A stretch of DNA of 64,000 bases from VXRD01 sp965242535 (GTDB lineage Bacteria; Latescibacterota; UBA2968). The stretch covers positions 992,001 to 1,056,000 of the forward strand of contig OZ251458.1 of the NCBI GenBank assembly GCA_965242535.1, read 5' to 3'. The position numbers were made by a program, and so were the translations under genes. The notes below the pieces were generated by a model. That model was given only the letters and a program-made list of their open reading frames with translations. It ran no database searches and was not told where the DNA came from. Shown in pieces: positions 43,604 to 52,219 of the stretch (positions within the stretch are counted from its first letter, which is position 1; the number at the start of each line of letters is the position of its first letter).

Positions 43604-43909
43604 ATGGCTGTTGAAACCCGCACGGATATCAAGGGCATTTCCCGGTTTCTGTTCACCGAAGGCACGGATGCGGACCGCCTTCATCTGCACATCTCAGAAG
43701 TTGGCCCGGGCCAGCGCGCCCACCCGCCGCACCGGCACGAGGGTTGCGAGATTTTCTACGTCATCGAGGGAAAGGGCGAAGTGCTGTACGGCGACGAAAC
43801 GCATCCCGTCAACACGGGCGAGGCCATGCACTTGGAATGCAGCACGTTGCACGGGATTAAAAATGTCGGCGACGCGCCGATGCACTACGCCGTGATCATC
43901 CGCAAATGA
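43604..43909 (+). CDS. Single-domain cupin protein
   Basis: A 101-residue cupin_2 protein. Motif 1 is HPPHRHEGCEIFYVIEGKGE, containing the metal-binding His, His and Glu. Motif 2 is in MHLECSTLHGIKNVG, with the final His. AGGAG precedes the ATG. Small cupins bind a metal and act as isomerases, dioxygenases or sensors; the substrate cannot be told. Confidence 0.85.
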   Translation: MAVETRTDIKGISRFLFTEGTDADRLHLHISEVGPGQRAHPPHRHEGCEIFYVIEGKGEVLYGDETHPVNTGEAMHLECSTLHGIKNVGDAPMHYAVIIRK

Positions 43910-43930
43910 GACGCCGCGGGGCAGGGCGCG

Positions 43931-45070
43931 TCAGCAGCGTTCTCGCAGGATGTCCATGATGTGCATGGACGCGGATTGCACGGCTTCGTCAAAATTGGCG
44001 TTTTCGACCGCGGTTAGGCGATGGGCTTCGCCCACGTCGAGGATGTGTTGCTGAATTTGCAAAATGGCGTCGAGGTTTTCGACATAGCGGTGCGACGGCC
44101 TCTGCGCGGCCTCGGCGCTGCGAAACTCGAACCGCTCGGCATAGCGTTTTTTGTCGTCCAAGTACAAAATCATCCAGATGAAGGTCGCGCGGTCTTCGCA
44201 CGCGCTCAAATCGATCAAATCGGGCAACAGATGCACCCCGTCGATCACGAGGCTTTCGCGCTCTTCGATGGCGCGTTCGATCATCGCGCGCACGCCGACG
44301 CCGACGCGCACCGCCTGTTCTCGAAAGGCCTGGACGACGGGCGGATGCTCGCCGCTCAATTCCGCGCCTGTATATTGCCATGCGGAAAAAGACGAGGCGT
44401 GCAGGGCGGGCATGAGTTCGGACGAGATCATCAAGCGCATGATTTGTCGAATGGCATCGGTGGAGACGACGCGCGAAATTTTCAACAGATTGGCGAGCGC
44501 CAATCCCACGGAGGTCTTGCCGACCCCACTCGCGCCGCAGATGAGGATGATGAGCGGCTCGTGTTGCCGATCCTTGCGAAAGCGGTACCACGCCCGATAG
44601 CGCTCGGCGTAGTGGACGCCGTAGCCATCCGTTAAGGTGTTCAGCGTCGTCTCAAAAATCTGCGGTCGCCTGATCATTTGACCCTGCGACCGCGAGAGTT
44701 CTCGTTCGACTTGGGCCGCGATGCGGTACGCGAGGGCGCGATCCAAGCCGATGGCTTCGAGGGAATCCGCGAGCCTGTCCAGCGAAAACAGGGCGCGGTC
44801 TTCGCCTTCTTCGATAAAAATTTGCCGGGCGGTGGGTTGCCAGAAGATGGCGTCGCCGATGCTGCGGTTGCCAAATTCACGCGCGACCTGATTTCTCACC
44901 AGATCGGCCATGTCTTCGGCGTCGATGTCCTTTGCTTTTTGAAGGGATCGGCGGATGCCGTCTGCAAATTTGTACGCCTCTTGAAATGCGAACCCGTGTT
45001 CGATGAGGTAGTGCGCGAGCATGCCCCGCAGAAAGGGGATGCGTTTTTTGCCATCTACAATCGTCGCCAT
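43931..45070 (-). CDS. 2-phosphoglycerate kinase-like protein with ATP-cone
   Basis: A 379-residue protein. The ATG at 45070 has GGGAG upstream. Residues 1-95 resemble an ATP-cone (KKRIPFLRGMLAHYLIEHG). A P-loop kinase domain begins near 190 (LIILICGASGVGKTSVG), with VVSTDAIRQIMR and LVIDGVHLLPD. This combination matches archaeal-type 2-phosphoglycerate kinases used for cyclic 2,3-diphosphoglycerate. In bacteria the role is unclear. It is divergent from the sulfatase gene. Confidence 0.72.
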   Translation of the reverse strand: MATIVDGKKRIPFLRGMLAHYLIEHGFAFQEAYKFADGIRRSLQKAKDIDAEDMADLVRNQVAREFGNRSIGDAIFWQPTARQIFIEEGEDRALFSLDRLADSLEAIGLDRALAYRIAAQVERELSRSQGQMIRRPQIFETTLNTLTDGYGVHYAERYRAWYRFRKDRQHEPLIILICGASGVGKTSVGLALANLLKISRVVSTDAIRQIMRLMISSELMPALHASSFSAWQYTGAELSGEHPPVVQAFREQAVRVGVGVRAMIERAIEERESLVIDGVHLLPDLIDLSACEDRATFIWMILYLDDKKRYAERFEFRSAEAAQRPSHRYVENLDAILQIQQHILDVGEAHRLTAVENANFDEAVQSASMHIMDILRERC

Positions 45071-45180
45071 GGCGATCTCCCGCAAGACGCAGTTTTTACG
45101 AGGGCTACTTTTTCAACTTAGCGAACCTTTTGCGCGGTGTCAAGTTTCGGGCGGCCTGCCCAGTAAAAGAGAGGATTTCC

Positions 45181-46656
45181 ATGTCTGCACGTCCCAATGT
45201 GTTGTTGATTTCGACGGACCACTGGCCGGCGCATCTTTTGGGATGTGCGGGGCATCCCGTCGTTCAGACGCCGACGCTCGATGAATGGGCCCGCAGCGGC
45301 GTGCGTTTTACCAACTGTTATGCCGAGTGCCCGGTGTGCATCCCCGCGCGGCGCACGTTGATGACGGGGACGACGCCGCGCACGCATGGGGATCGCGTGT
45401 TTGCAGAGCAACTCGAGATGCCCGACGTGCCCACCCTGGCGCAGGCGTTTCGGGACGCGGGCTATCAAGCTTATGCGGTGGGCAAGTTGCACGTGTATCC
45501 GCAACGGGATCGCATCGGGTTTGACGACGTGATTTTAGACGAGGAGGGCCGCGCGCAGTACGGGGTACTGGACGATTACGAGCTGTTTTTGGGCGATCGA
45601 GGCTATGTGGGGCAGCACTTTGATCACGGCATGAGCAACAACGAGTACAGCGCGGCGGCATGGCATTTGCCCGATGCGACCCATGCGACAAATTGGGCGA
45701 CGCAGACCATGGCGCGCGTCGTAAAACGCCGCGATCCAAAACGCCCTGCGTTCTGGTTTTTGTCCTATCGGCATCCGCATCCGCCGCTCGTGCCCTTGCA
45801 GAAGTATTTGGATTTTTATCGGGATATGGCGATCGACGCGCCGGTCGTAGGCGATTGGGCTTTGTCGGACGGCCTCCCGTATGGCCTTCAATCGACGACT
45901 GCGCGCGGCGCTAAGCACAGCGCGGTTCAAATCGAGATGGCGCGGCGGGCGTTTTACGCGCTGTGTACCCATATCGACCACAGCTTGCGCGTGCTGATCG
46001 GCACGTTGCGAGAAGAGGGATTGCTCGATAATACGATTCTGTGTTTTACGTCGGATCACGGCGATATGTTGGGCGATCACCAGATGTGGGCGAAGCGGTT
46101 GTTCTACGAGGGTTCCGCCAATATCCCGATGATTTTGCTCGGCGCGCAAGGCGATGATCGGGTCGGGTTCAACCGCGTGGATGATCGCTTGGTGGGATGG
46201 CGCGATGTGATGCCCACCTTGCTGGATTTGGCGGGGGTGGACATTCCCGATACCGTGGAGGGATTGTCGATGGTCGGCGCGCAACAGCGGGAGTGGCTCT
46301 ATGGCGAGGTCGGCGAAGACGCCCATGCGACGCGGATGATTTGCGATGGGCGCCACAAGTTGATCTATTACGCGACGGGAAATTATCGGCAACTATTCGA
46401 TTTGGAAAGCGATCCCCGAGAATGTGTGGATTTGTCGTCCGATCCGCGATACGCCAAAACCCTGGCGCGGTTGACCGAGCGTTTGATCGGCGAACTCTAC
46501 GGCGGAGATGAAGCATGGGTCGAGGATGGGCAACTGATCGGCCTTCCAGATCGCCACTATCGCCCCGGCCCCAACAGAGGGCTGACCAGCCAGCGCGGCC
46601 AACACTGGCCCCCACCGCCAAAATCCGACATGCCGCAGATCCAATGGCATGCGTGA
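45181..46656 (+). CDS. Sulfatase (arylsulfatase A family)
   Basis: A 491-residue type I sulfatase. The ATG at 45181 follows GAGAGG. The formylglycine motif CIPAR (C53-x-P-x-R57) is intact. Metal ligands appear in LLISTDHWP and TSDHGDMLGDH. No signal peptide is seen, so the enzyme may be cytoplasmic. It removes sulfate from sugars or aromatic esters; the exact substrate is unknown. An anaerobic- or FGE-type maturase is not in the window. Confidence 0.9.
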   Translation: MSARPNVLLISTDHWPAHLLGCAGHPVVQTPTLDEWARSGVRFTNCYAECPVCIPARRTLMTGTTPRTHGDRVFAEQLEMPDVPTLAQAFRDAGYQAYAVGKLHVYPQRDRIGFDDVILDEEGRAQYGVLDDYELFLGDRGYVGQHFDHGMSNNEYSAAAWHLPDATHATNWATQTMARVVKRRDPKRPAFWFLSYRHPHPPLVPLQKYLDFYRDMAIDAPVVGDWALSDGLPYGLQSTTARGAKHSAVQIEMARRAFYALCTHIDHSLRVLIGTLREEGLLDNTILCFTSDHGDMLGDHQMWAKRLFYEGSANIPMILLGAQGDDRVGFNRVDDRLVGWRDVMPTLLDLAGVDIPDTVEGLSMVGAQQREWLYGEVGEDAHATRMICDGRHKLIYYATGNYRQLFDLESDPRECVDLSSDPRYAKTLARLTERLIGELYGGDEAWVEDGQLIGLPDRHYRPGPNRGLTSQRGQHWPPPPKSDMPQIQWHA

Positions 46657-46774
46657 ACGGGTGATTTACGCCGCTTGCTGGAGCTTTGAGAAACCATCGG
46701 CGGCTCGATCCGCGACACAACTCGCCGAATATCGACCCTTGCGAAGCCATACCAATGGAGGCAGAGACAACGCC

Positions 46775-47389
46775 GTGACCATTTTAGACGAGTGGGGGAT
46801 TACCCCCGAACAACTTACCGCTCTTCTCAACGAGAATCCCAGCTTGCGCGGCATGTTGATCGGATATGTTGCGGAACTGAAATTAAAAGAAAAAATAGCC
46901 GCGTTTCCCGAAGTTTCTTTCATGACTAAATTCGACGATCACAACAGAAAAAAGAAAGGCGATCTTTATATCATCTATAAAAATCGCGCTTTCGATTTGG
47001 AATCAAAATCGCTTCAAACAGCGTCAATCGTATACGATCGAGAAAATTCGCGCTGGTCCGGCAAAGCGCAAGTAGATGCAAGCGATAGGCGCGTCATTGC
47101 ATTGCCCGATGGTTCGGAACTGAATACGACGCTTTTGCGGAGGGGAGAGTTTGACATTCTGGCTATTAATTGCTATGCGTTCAACGCGGAATGGAATTTT
47201 GTTTTTGCGCGAAACCATGACCTCCCCCACTCGACATACAGAGGATATACTCAGAGCCAAAAAGAGAATTTAATCGCTAGTCTGATAACCGTCACCTGGC
47301 CTCCACAACCTCCATTTTACTCGGACATACGCTTTTTGCTCGATAAAATGGCAGCGGAAGGAGAGGGTTCTGACCCGATGGACATTTAA
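46775..47389 (+). CDS. Putative type II restriction endonuclease
   Basis: From GTG at 46775 (GGAGG about 14 bases upstream) the product is 204 residues. The likely nuclease core is KKKGDLYIIY with D63, and FDLESKS with E76-x-K78, a PD-(D/E)XK pattern. An extended frame to 46649 overlaps the sulfatase and looks less natural. The gene converges on, and overlaps by four bases, a DNA methyltransferase gene, the best support for an R-M role. Confidence 0.6.
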   Translation: MTILDEWGITPEQLTALLNENPSLRGMLIGYVAELKLKEKIAAFPEVSFMTKFDDHNRKKKGDLYIIYKNRAFDLESKSLQTASIVYDRENSRWSGKAQVDASDRRVIALPDGSELNTTLLRRGEFDILAINCYAFNAEWNFVFARNHDLPHSTYRGYTQSQKENLIASLITVTWPPQPPFYSDIRFLLDKMAAEGEGSDPMDI

Positions 47390-48135
47390 CCTTTTGATCT
47401 TTTGGGAAAAGCATTTTTGACAAATACCAAAAAGTACGAATGGTTTTTTCGGGCGTGGACTTGTCGTTTGAGTCTGCTGATCGAGGGTTTGTTTTGGCGG
47501 ACGACGACAAAGAGGTCTTTTGTGTAGAACCCCATTTTTTCGTACTCATTTACGATTTCTAAATGCGTCAACCACTGTTTGTTCGCGCTGACTTCGTCTT
47601 GACATTTGACGATCAGGATTCCTTTGTCTTTTAAGATTCGAAATGCTTCTCTGCCCGCGAGAAAGTACATATCCGTTACGGCGCCGTGCCATTTGCTCGT
47701 GCCTTTGAACTTGTTATTTACTTCGTTGCCATTTGAGTATGCGGATCGAAATGATCGATGTGACCCCGAGCCCGCTTTATGCGCTGGAGATTTTCTGTAA
47801 AAGCCCTCCATATACGGCGGGTCGAGTACAACGCAATCAACAGAACGATCCGCATAAGGCAAATCCCTACAATCGACGCCCATGGATATATCGGTCGCTT
47901 TGATGTCGTAGAGGCCCTCGGGTACATTTCGCCAGAAAACGCCTTTGCCCCAAGTGACATCGGCAACGACAGCGCCTTGGGGAACGTGCAGGGATAGAAT
48001 TTGGGGAAACACATCGGCATTGCCACCCACATGGGCAGACACAACGACATCTGACGTAGCGTGACCACCTTGCACTCGCCTCTTTTTTTGCGTAGCCACA
48101 GCGGGCAGAAAAATATCTGGTTGAATAGTGTTCAT
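47386..48135 (-). CDS. DNA methyltransferase (N4/N6 type, DPPY)
   Basis: A 249-residue DNA methylase. The catalytic motif is VVLDPPYMEGFY. SAM-binding sequence is near ADVTWGKGVFW and IKATDISMG, and later strands include GILIVKCQDEV. The order of motifs (SAM site, then DPPY) fits a gamma-type adenine methylase. The ATG at 48135 was chosen over a TTG at 48153. Pairs convergently with the putative endonuclease. Confidence 0.85.
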   Translation of the reverse strand: MNTIQPDIFLPAVATQKKRRVQGGHATSDVVVSAHVGGNADVFPQILSLHVPQGAVVADVTWGKGVFWRNVPEGLYDIKATDISMGVDCRDLPYADRSVDCVVLDPPYMEGFYRKSPAHKAGSGSHRSFRSAYSNGNEVNNKFKGTSKWHGAVTDMYFLAGREAFRILKDKGILIVKCQDEVSANKQWLTHLEIVNEYEKMGFYTKDLFVVVRQNKPSISRLKRQVHARKNHSYFLVFVKNAFPKRSKG

Positions 48136-48247
48136 GCGTTCATTGTATCCCAAAAAAAATAATTGTCAATGTCTATTTTTTCCCGATCTCGCATTTTGGG
48201 GATACAGATGGCAATTTCCGCATCGGAATTATCGAAAAGGAGGCATT

Positions 48248-49360
48248 ATGCCCTCGCGGTTGTTCAATTCACATCCGGATCGCGGCATTCGCGTGCCCTA
48301 TCGCGCGATGGAGGAGTATGTCCGCGCGCTGTTTCTCGCCGTGGGAATGTCTGAAGCACACGCGCAACACATGGCGGTGACCTTGACGGCAAATGATTTG
48401 CGCTGTGTGTTTAGCCACGGCACGCGGCAAGTGCGCGATTATATTGCGGAAATGCAAAACGGACATACCAACCCGCGGCCCCAGGTGACGGTGGTGTCGG
48501 ATACGGAAGCGACGGCTGTGATCGACGGCGATGGCGGGTTGGGGTATTTTCCGGCGCACTTGGGCATGGAAAGGGCCATAGAAAAGGCGTTGAACGTGGG
48601 CGTGGGGGCGGTGACGACGCGCAATCACTTTCACTTTGGCGCGGCGGGCAATTATTCGCGCATGGCCCTGGCGCGCGATTGCATTGGGATGGCCCTGTCC
48701 TCGCATCGCTATCGCCCCCGCCGAGACGCGACGGTGCTAAGCGCGTCGGGGGGATCGCCCATGAGCATCGCCGTGCCCGCTGCAAACCAACCCCCGATTG
48801 TGATGGATATGTCCGCGCATTTTGTCCCGTACAGCGAGGACGTGCTCGCAAAATTTCCCGCTGCGGTTTTCAAGGGATTGGGCTTGGCGGCGGTGTTGCA
48901 GGCGATGGGCGGCATTTTGCCCGGTATCTGGCGCGATGGGTATGAATTTACCGGGGAAGGCAAAGGCGCGGCGCCGCATCAAGGGGCGTTTTTTGCCGCG
49001 TTCGACGTGAAGCGATTTGCCGATGTCGCGGCGTTTAAGCAGGAGATGGATCGCTATATCGGACAAGCGCGTGCCACCCGGCCCTTGCCGGGCCACGACC
49101 GCGCCGAGTTGGCCGGGGGCATGGAATGGCAGTGGGAGAAAGCGCACCGCGAGATCGGCATTCCCATAACCGATGAGCACCGCGACTTGCTGCAACAGGT
49201 GGGCGATAGTGTGGATGTCCCTTCGCCGTTCGGGCAATTTGAAGGGATGCGGTTCGACAATGGGAAGATGGGGAGACGGGAGAAGCAATCGGGGAGACGG
49301 GAGAGGGAAGACGGGAGATACTCTCTTAAAGTTCAAGGGGTTTGGGGGGTGGTTCGATAG
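48248..49360 (+). CDS. Malate/L-lactate dehydrogenase-family oxidoreductase
   Basis: An NAD(P)-dependent 2-hydroxyacid or ureidoglycolate-type dehydrogenase. The ATG at 48248 has AAGGAGG upstream. Family motifs include SHGTRQVRDYI, GDGGLGYFPAHLGME, VGAVTTRNHFHFGAAGNY and FKGLGLAAVLQAMGG. The core ends near residue 340. The last 30 residues (MGRREKQSGRREREDGRYS...) are coded by the dispersed purine-rich repeat, and the frame then runs 28 bases into the IS110 transposase gene on the other strand. The native C-terminus has probably been lost or replaced. Confidence 0.86.
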   Translation: MPSRLFNSHPDRGIRVPYRAMEEYVRALFLAVGMSEAHAQHMAVTLTANDLRCVFSHGTRQVRDYIAEMQNGHTNPRPQVTVVSDTEATAVIDGDGGLGYFPAHLGMERAIEKALNVGVGAVTTRNHFHFGAAGNYSRMALARDCIGMALSSHRYRPRRDATVLSASGGSPMSIAVPAANQPPIVMDMSAHFVPYSEDVLAKFPAAVFKGLGLAAVLQAMGGILPGIWRDGYEFTGEGKGAAPHQGAFFAAFDVKRFADVAAFKQEMDRYIGQARATRPLPGHDRAELAGGMEWQWEKAHREIGIPITDEHRDLLQQVGDSVDVPSPFGQFEGMRFDNGKMGRREKQSGRREREDGRYSLKVQGVWGVVR

Positions 49361-50340
49361 AATTTTTCGCCCTCAAAATCTTGGTCGTGTCGGAACATCC
49401 CCCAAATTGAATGCAACAACTTTCGCATCACCGCAACGATGGCCTGCAAAGGTTTCTTCCCTCGCTCCATGAGTTTGTCATAGAAGGCTTTGACCCGGGC
49501 TTGGTGTCTGCTAGCGACCAGCGCAGGCATATACAGGGCATGGCGGAGGTACTTATTGCCGGTTTTGGAGATGCGTCTGGCGGGATTGGCGGTTCCGGAT
49601 TGTCTCGGTTTGGGGTCCAGTCCTGCGTGTGCGACCCATTGGGCCGGTGTCATATCTTCGGGCAAGAGTGCCACCTCGGCCAAAATTCGCAAGGCACTTT
49701 TTTGGGCGATGCCGGGGACGGAACAGAGGCGTTGATAGGCACGCTGGAGCGTCTCGTCCTGCTCAATCAACTTCAGGGCTTGGGCTTGCAAGTGCTGGAT
49801 GCGGCGTTTCAGGTGGCGAATATGAACCGCAATATCGCGGGCGATAAGGCCGGTGCTACCGATGTGGTAGCCTTGGGCATGGGCGCGGCTGTGCTCGCGG
49901 ATGATCGCTTGGGTGAGTGGGTTCACCCGTCTCATCACCGCTTGCCGTTGCAAGACGCGCTCGCTCGGCGGTTGCCAAGCCACAAAGGGCATGCGCTGGG
50001 CATAATCAAGGATCATCACCGCATCGAGTTTATCCGTCTTGGCGCGTTGCATGCGCGCATGCGCGTAATTGCTCATCGCCTTGGGATTGACAACCATGAC
50101 TTGCGTGCGGCGGTGATGATGCAAAGCCAAAGCCACCTGAAGGCTATAAAGCCCCGTCGCTTCGAGGCCGACACAGACGTGCCGCCCGCCCTTGGTCAAC
50201 GCCTTGAGCAAGCGCTTATGCGCCTGCGGGGTGTTGTCAAAGGTCATCGGCTTGATGGCTTGCCCCGGTCTAGCCAAGGCAACGTTGAGGGTGCGGGCAC
50301 TGACATCAATGCCGGCAAATGCGGGTTGGGATTTCGACAT
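49333..50340 (-). CDS. IS110-family transposase
   Basis: A 335-residue DEDD recombinase of the IS110 type. The N-terminal RuvC-like domain shows FAGIDVSARTL (Asp), VGLEATG (Glu) and AKTDKLDAVM (Asp). The C-terminal Transposase_20 domain has LCSVPGIAQKSA and then SGTANPARRISKTG with the conserved Ser. The frame appears intact, so the element may be active. Confidence 0.93.
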   Translation of the reverse strand: MSKSQPAFAGIDVSARTLNVALARPGQAIKPMTFDNTPQAHKRLLKALTKGGRHVCVGLEATGLYSLQVALALHHHRRTQVMVVNPKAMSNYAHARMQRAKTDKLDAVMILDYAQRMPFVAWQPPSERVLQRQAVMRRVNPLTQAIIREHSRAHAQGYHIGSTGLIARDIAVHIRHLKRRIQHLQAQALKLIEQDETLQRAYQRLCSVPGIAQKSALRILAEVALLPEDMTPAQWVAHAGLDPKPRQSGTANPARRISKTGNKYLRHALYMPALVASRHQARVKAFYDKLMERGKKPLQAIVAVMRKLLHSIWGMFRHDQDFEGEKFYRTTPQTP

Positions 50341-50575
50341 CGTGGCCTCCTGTGGTGAGGGGTCTCTAAGGTGTGTGCGCTCGGCTCGAGTCCCGACCTT
50401 TCACACCGCGCCTACCGACCTTGTCTATGCAGCCTCAATGGACTTAGATACTCTTCGGTATGGACTCGGTGGTCGGGGGGCCTATCTCCCTACAAGGTCT
50501 GTGCCTTCAGAGGCGAGCGGCCTGCCCCGAGCTGAGCATGATGATGTCTGGACTTGAGAGGATGATACAACACCT
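50341..50575 (-). ncRNA. Putative IS110 bridge-RNA region
   Basis: Non-coding DNA 5' of the transposase, where IS110-family elements encode the bridge RNA that pairs with donor and target DNA. It has potential stems but I could not fold it by hand. The call rests on position and family knowledge. Confidence 0.45.
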
Positions 50576-50581
50576 AATTAA

Positions 50582-50778
50582 ACCGCGCTCGAAAGATACA
50601 AGAGGCGAGAGGCGAGAGGCGAGAGGCGAGACGGGAGAGGGAAGAAGCAATCGCAATCGTAGGGACAGGCCCCCGTGCCTGTCCGAAGATACAAGAGGCG
50701 AGAGGCGAGAGGCAAAAGGGAAGACGGAAGACGGAAGACGGAAGAAGCAATCGCAATCGTAGGGACAGGCCCCCGTGC
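50582..50778. repeat. Composite dispersed repeat, two units
   Basis: Two head-to-tail units of GATACAAGAGGCGAGAGG..., a purine tract, AAGAAGCAATCGCAATC and the hairpin GTAGGGACAGGC-CCCCGT-GCCTGTCC. The second hairpin is cut at GTGCC. Same family as 962-1080. Confidence 0.85.
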
Positions 50779-50850
50779 CATTTGTACCAACTAAATACTC
50801 CGTAAATTAAATGATACGAAATGTTGACCGCACTCATCAGCACCGCCATT

Positions 50851-51156
50851 ACTCGCTTTTCTAACAACTTTGGTCCGAAAGCCTCGTGGGTTGCCTTCGA
50901 TGCCTTCGGCGACCTACTTTTTGTCAACAGAGAAGACGCGAATAAGCGTCTGAAGAAAAGTAGGCAAAAAATGCCGCTCTCATACGCCGAGGGGCTAGGC
51001 ACAGCGCAAAGCGCTTTTGTAATAGAACGACATGAGACAGCCTGCGAGGTGGGTTGCAAAGTGGATGTTGGTTGCGAGACGGACTTGCGCGCTGTGCTTG
51101 ATGGCTTTCGTTGATGGACTTTTAGGATGGCACGTCTGGCGAGGGCTTATTTGAAG
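50851..51156. repeat. Dispersed 300-bp repeat, copy 1
   Basis: About 300 bp closely matching 58833-59117 (shared CGATGCCTTCGGCGACCTAC, GGCAAAAAATGCCGCTCTCA, GAGACGGACTTGCGCGCTGT). It contains a hairpin CCTACTTTTT...AAAAGTAGG whose loop in this copy carries an extra AGACGC/GCGTCT stem. Frames in it are interrupted or low quality; no gene is called. Confidence 0.8.
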
Positions 51157-51206
51157 GACGGTGGAACAGCAAAGCGATCCCGATAATGAATGAGTTGGTA
51201 CAAATG

Positions 51207-51340
51207 GCCCCCGTGCCTGTCCGAAGATACAAGAGGCGAGAGGGAAGACGGGAGACGGGAGAGGGAAGAAGCAATCGCAATCGTAGGGACAGGCCCCTGT
51301 GCCTGTCCGAAGATACAAGAGGCGAGAGGCGAGAAAATCG
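51207..51340. repeat. Composite dispersed repeat, one and a half units
   Basis: A hairpin half (GGCCCCCGTGCCTGTCC), then the purine tract, GAAGCAATCGCAATC and a full hairpin at 51283-51308, directly before the amidohydrolase gene. Confidence 0.85.
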
Positions 51341-51381
51341 TGGGGACTGACAACGGATAACCATTTGCGAGGAGACTTTGT

Positions 51382-52212
51382 ATGATTATCGACACGCACA
51401 TTCACATTTACGATCCCACGCGGCCACAGGGCGTGCCCTTTCCGGAACCGGATGACGAGATCTATCGCCGCGTGATGCCCGAGGATTACCGCGCATGGGT
51501 CGCGGATGAAGGGGTCGACGGCGCGATCATCGTCGAAGCGAGTACCTGGGTCGAGGACAATCAATGGGTGCTCGACGTGATCGAGGGCGATCCGTTTATC
51601 AAGGGGTTGGTCGGCAACCTCGATCCTCGCGCCGAGGGCTTTGGCGATCACCTCAATCGCCTGGCGGACAATCCGCTCTTTTTGGGCATTCGCCCGCGCA
51701 CCCATCCGTGGGAACGCGAAGGTGCGGCCGCGATGGCCGAGGCGTTTGAAAAACTCGTCGAACGCGATCTCGAACTCGATTCGGGCATCGGCGACGCGGT
51801 CGTCGAACTCGCCCGGCGATTGCCCGAGCTCCGCATCGTGATCAACCACTGCGGCAACCTCCCCGCAGATGGCAAGCCCATCGCCCCCGACCGTTTGGAA
51901 CTCATGGCAAAAGCCGCGGAGCGGCCCAATATCTTTTGCAAAGTGTCGGGCCTGATGGATTTGCGCTGCCAAATCCGCCCGGCGCCGACGGATATCGGGT
52001 GTTATATTTATTTACTCGACGCGCTGTGGAATCTGTTCGGCGCAGACCGCGTGATTTACGGCAGCGACTGGCCCGTGCTCGAGCGCAGCGGCCGCACGCC
52101 TGCCGACGCGCAACGCCTCGTACATCGCTACTTTGAACAAAAGGGCGCCGCGGCGTTGGAGAAATACTTTTGGAAAAATGCCAAGGCCGCGTATCGTTGG
52201 CCCGATCGGTGA
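51382..52212 (+). CDS. Amidohydrolase-family protein (amidohydro_2, lactonase-like)
   Basis: A 276-residue metal-dependent TIM-barrel hydrolase. H6 and H8 (IDTHIHIYD) are metal ligands; later INHCGN and YGSDWPV give the other His and Asp. Length and motifs fit the group of L-fuconolactonase and related sugar-lactone or decarboxylating enzymes. Ribosome site GAGGAG. The dioxygenase gene starts 7 bases after its stop, so they form an operon and may act on the same organic compound. Confidence 0.87.
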   Translation: MIIDTHIHIYDPTRPQGVPFPEPDDEIYRRVMPEDYRAWVADEGVDGAIIVEASTWVEDNQWVLDVIEGDPFIKGLVGNLDPRAEGFGDHLNRLADNPLFLGIRPRTHPWEREGAAAMAEAFEKLVERDLELDSGIGDAVVELARRLPELRIVINHCGNLPADGKPIAPDRLELMAKAAERPNIFCKVSGLMDLRCQIRPAPTDIGCYIYLLDALWNLFGADRVIYGSDWPVLERSGRTPADAQRLVHRYFEQKGAAALEKYFWKNAKAAYRWPDR

Positions 52213-52219
52213 GGAACAC

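Larger units (their letters stand above)
49333..50575 (-). mobile_element. IS110-family insertion sequence
   Basis: Contains the transposase gene and about 235 bases of upstream non-coding DNA. IS110 elements lack terminal inverted repeats, so ends are approximate. The left end abuts the repeat-derived tail of the dehydrogenase gene and the right end abuts another copy of the same purine-rich repeat, suggesting insertion inside that repeat. Confidence 0.75.
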
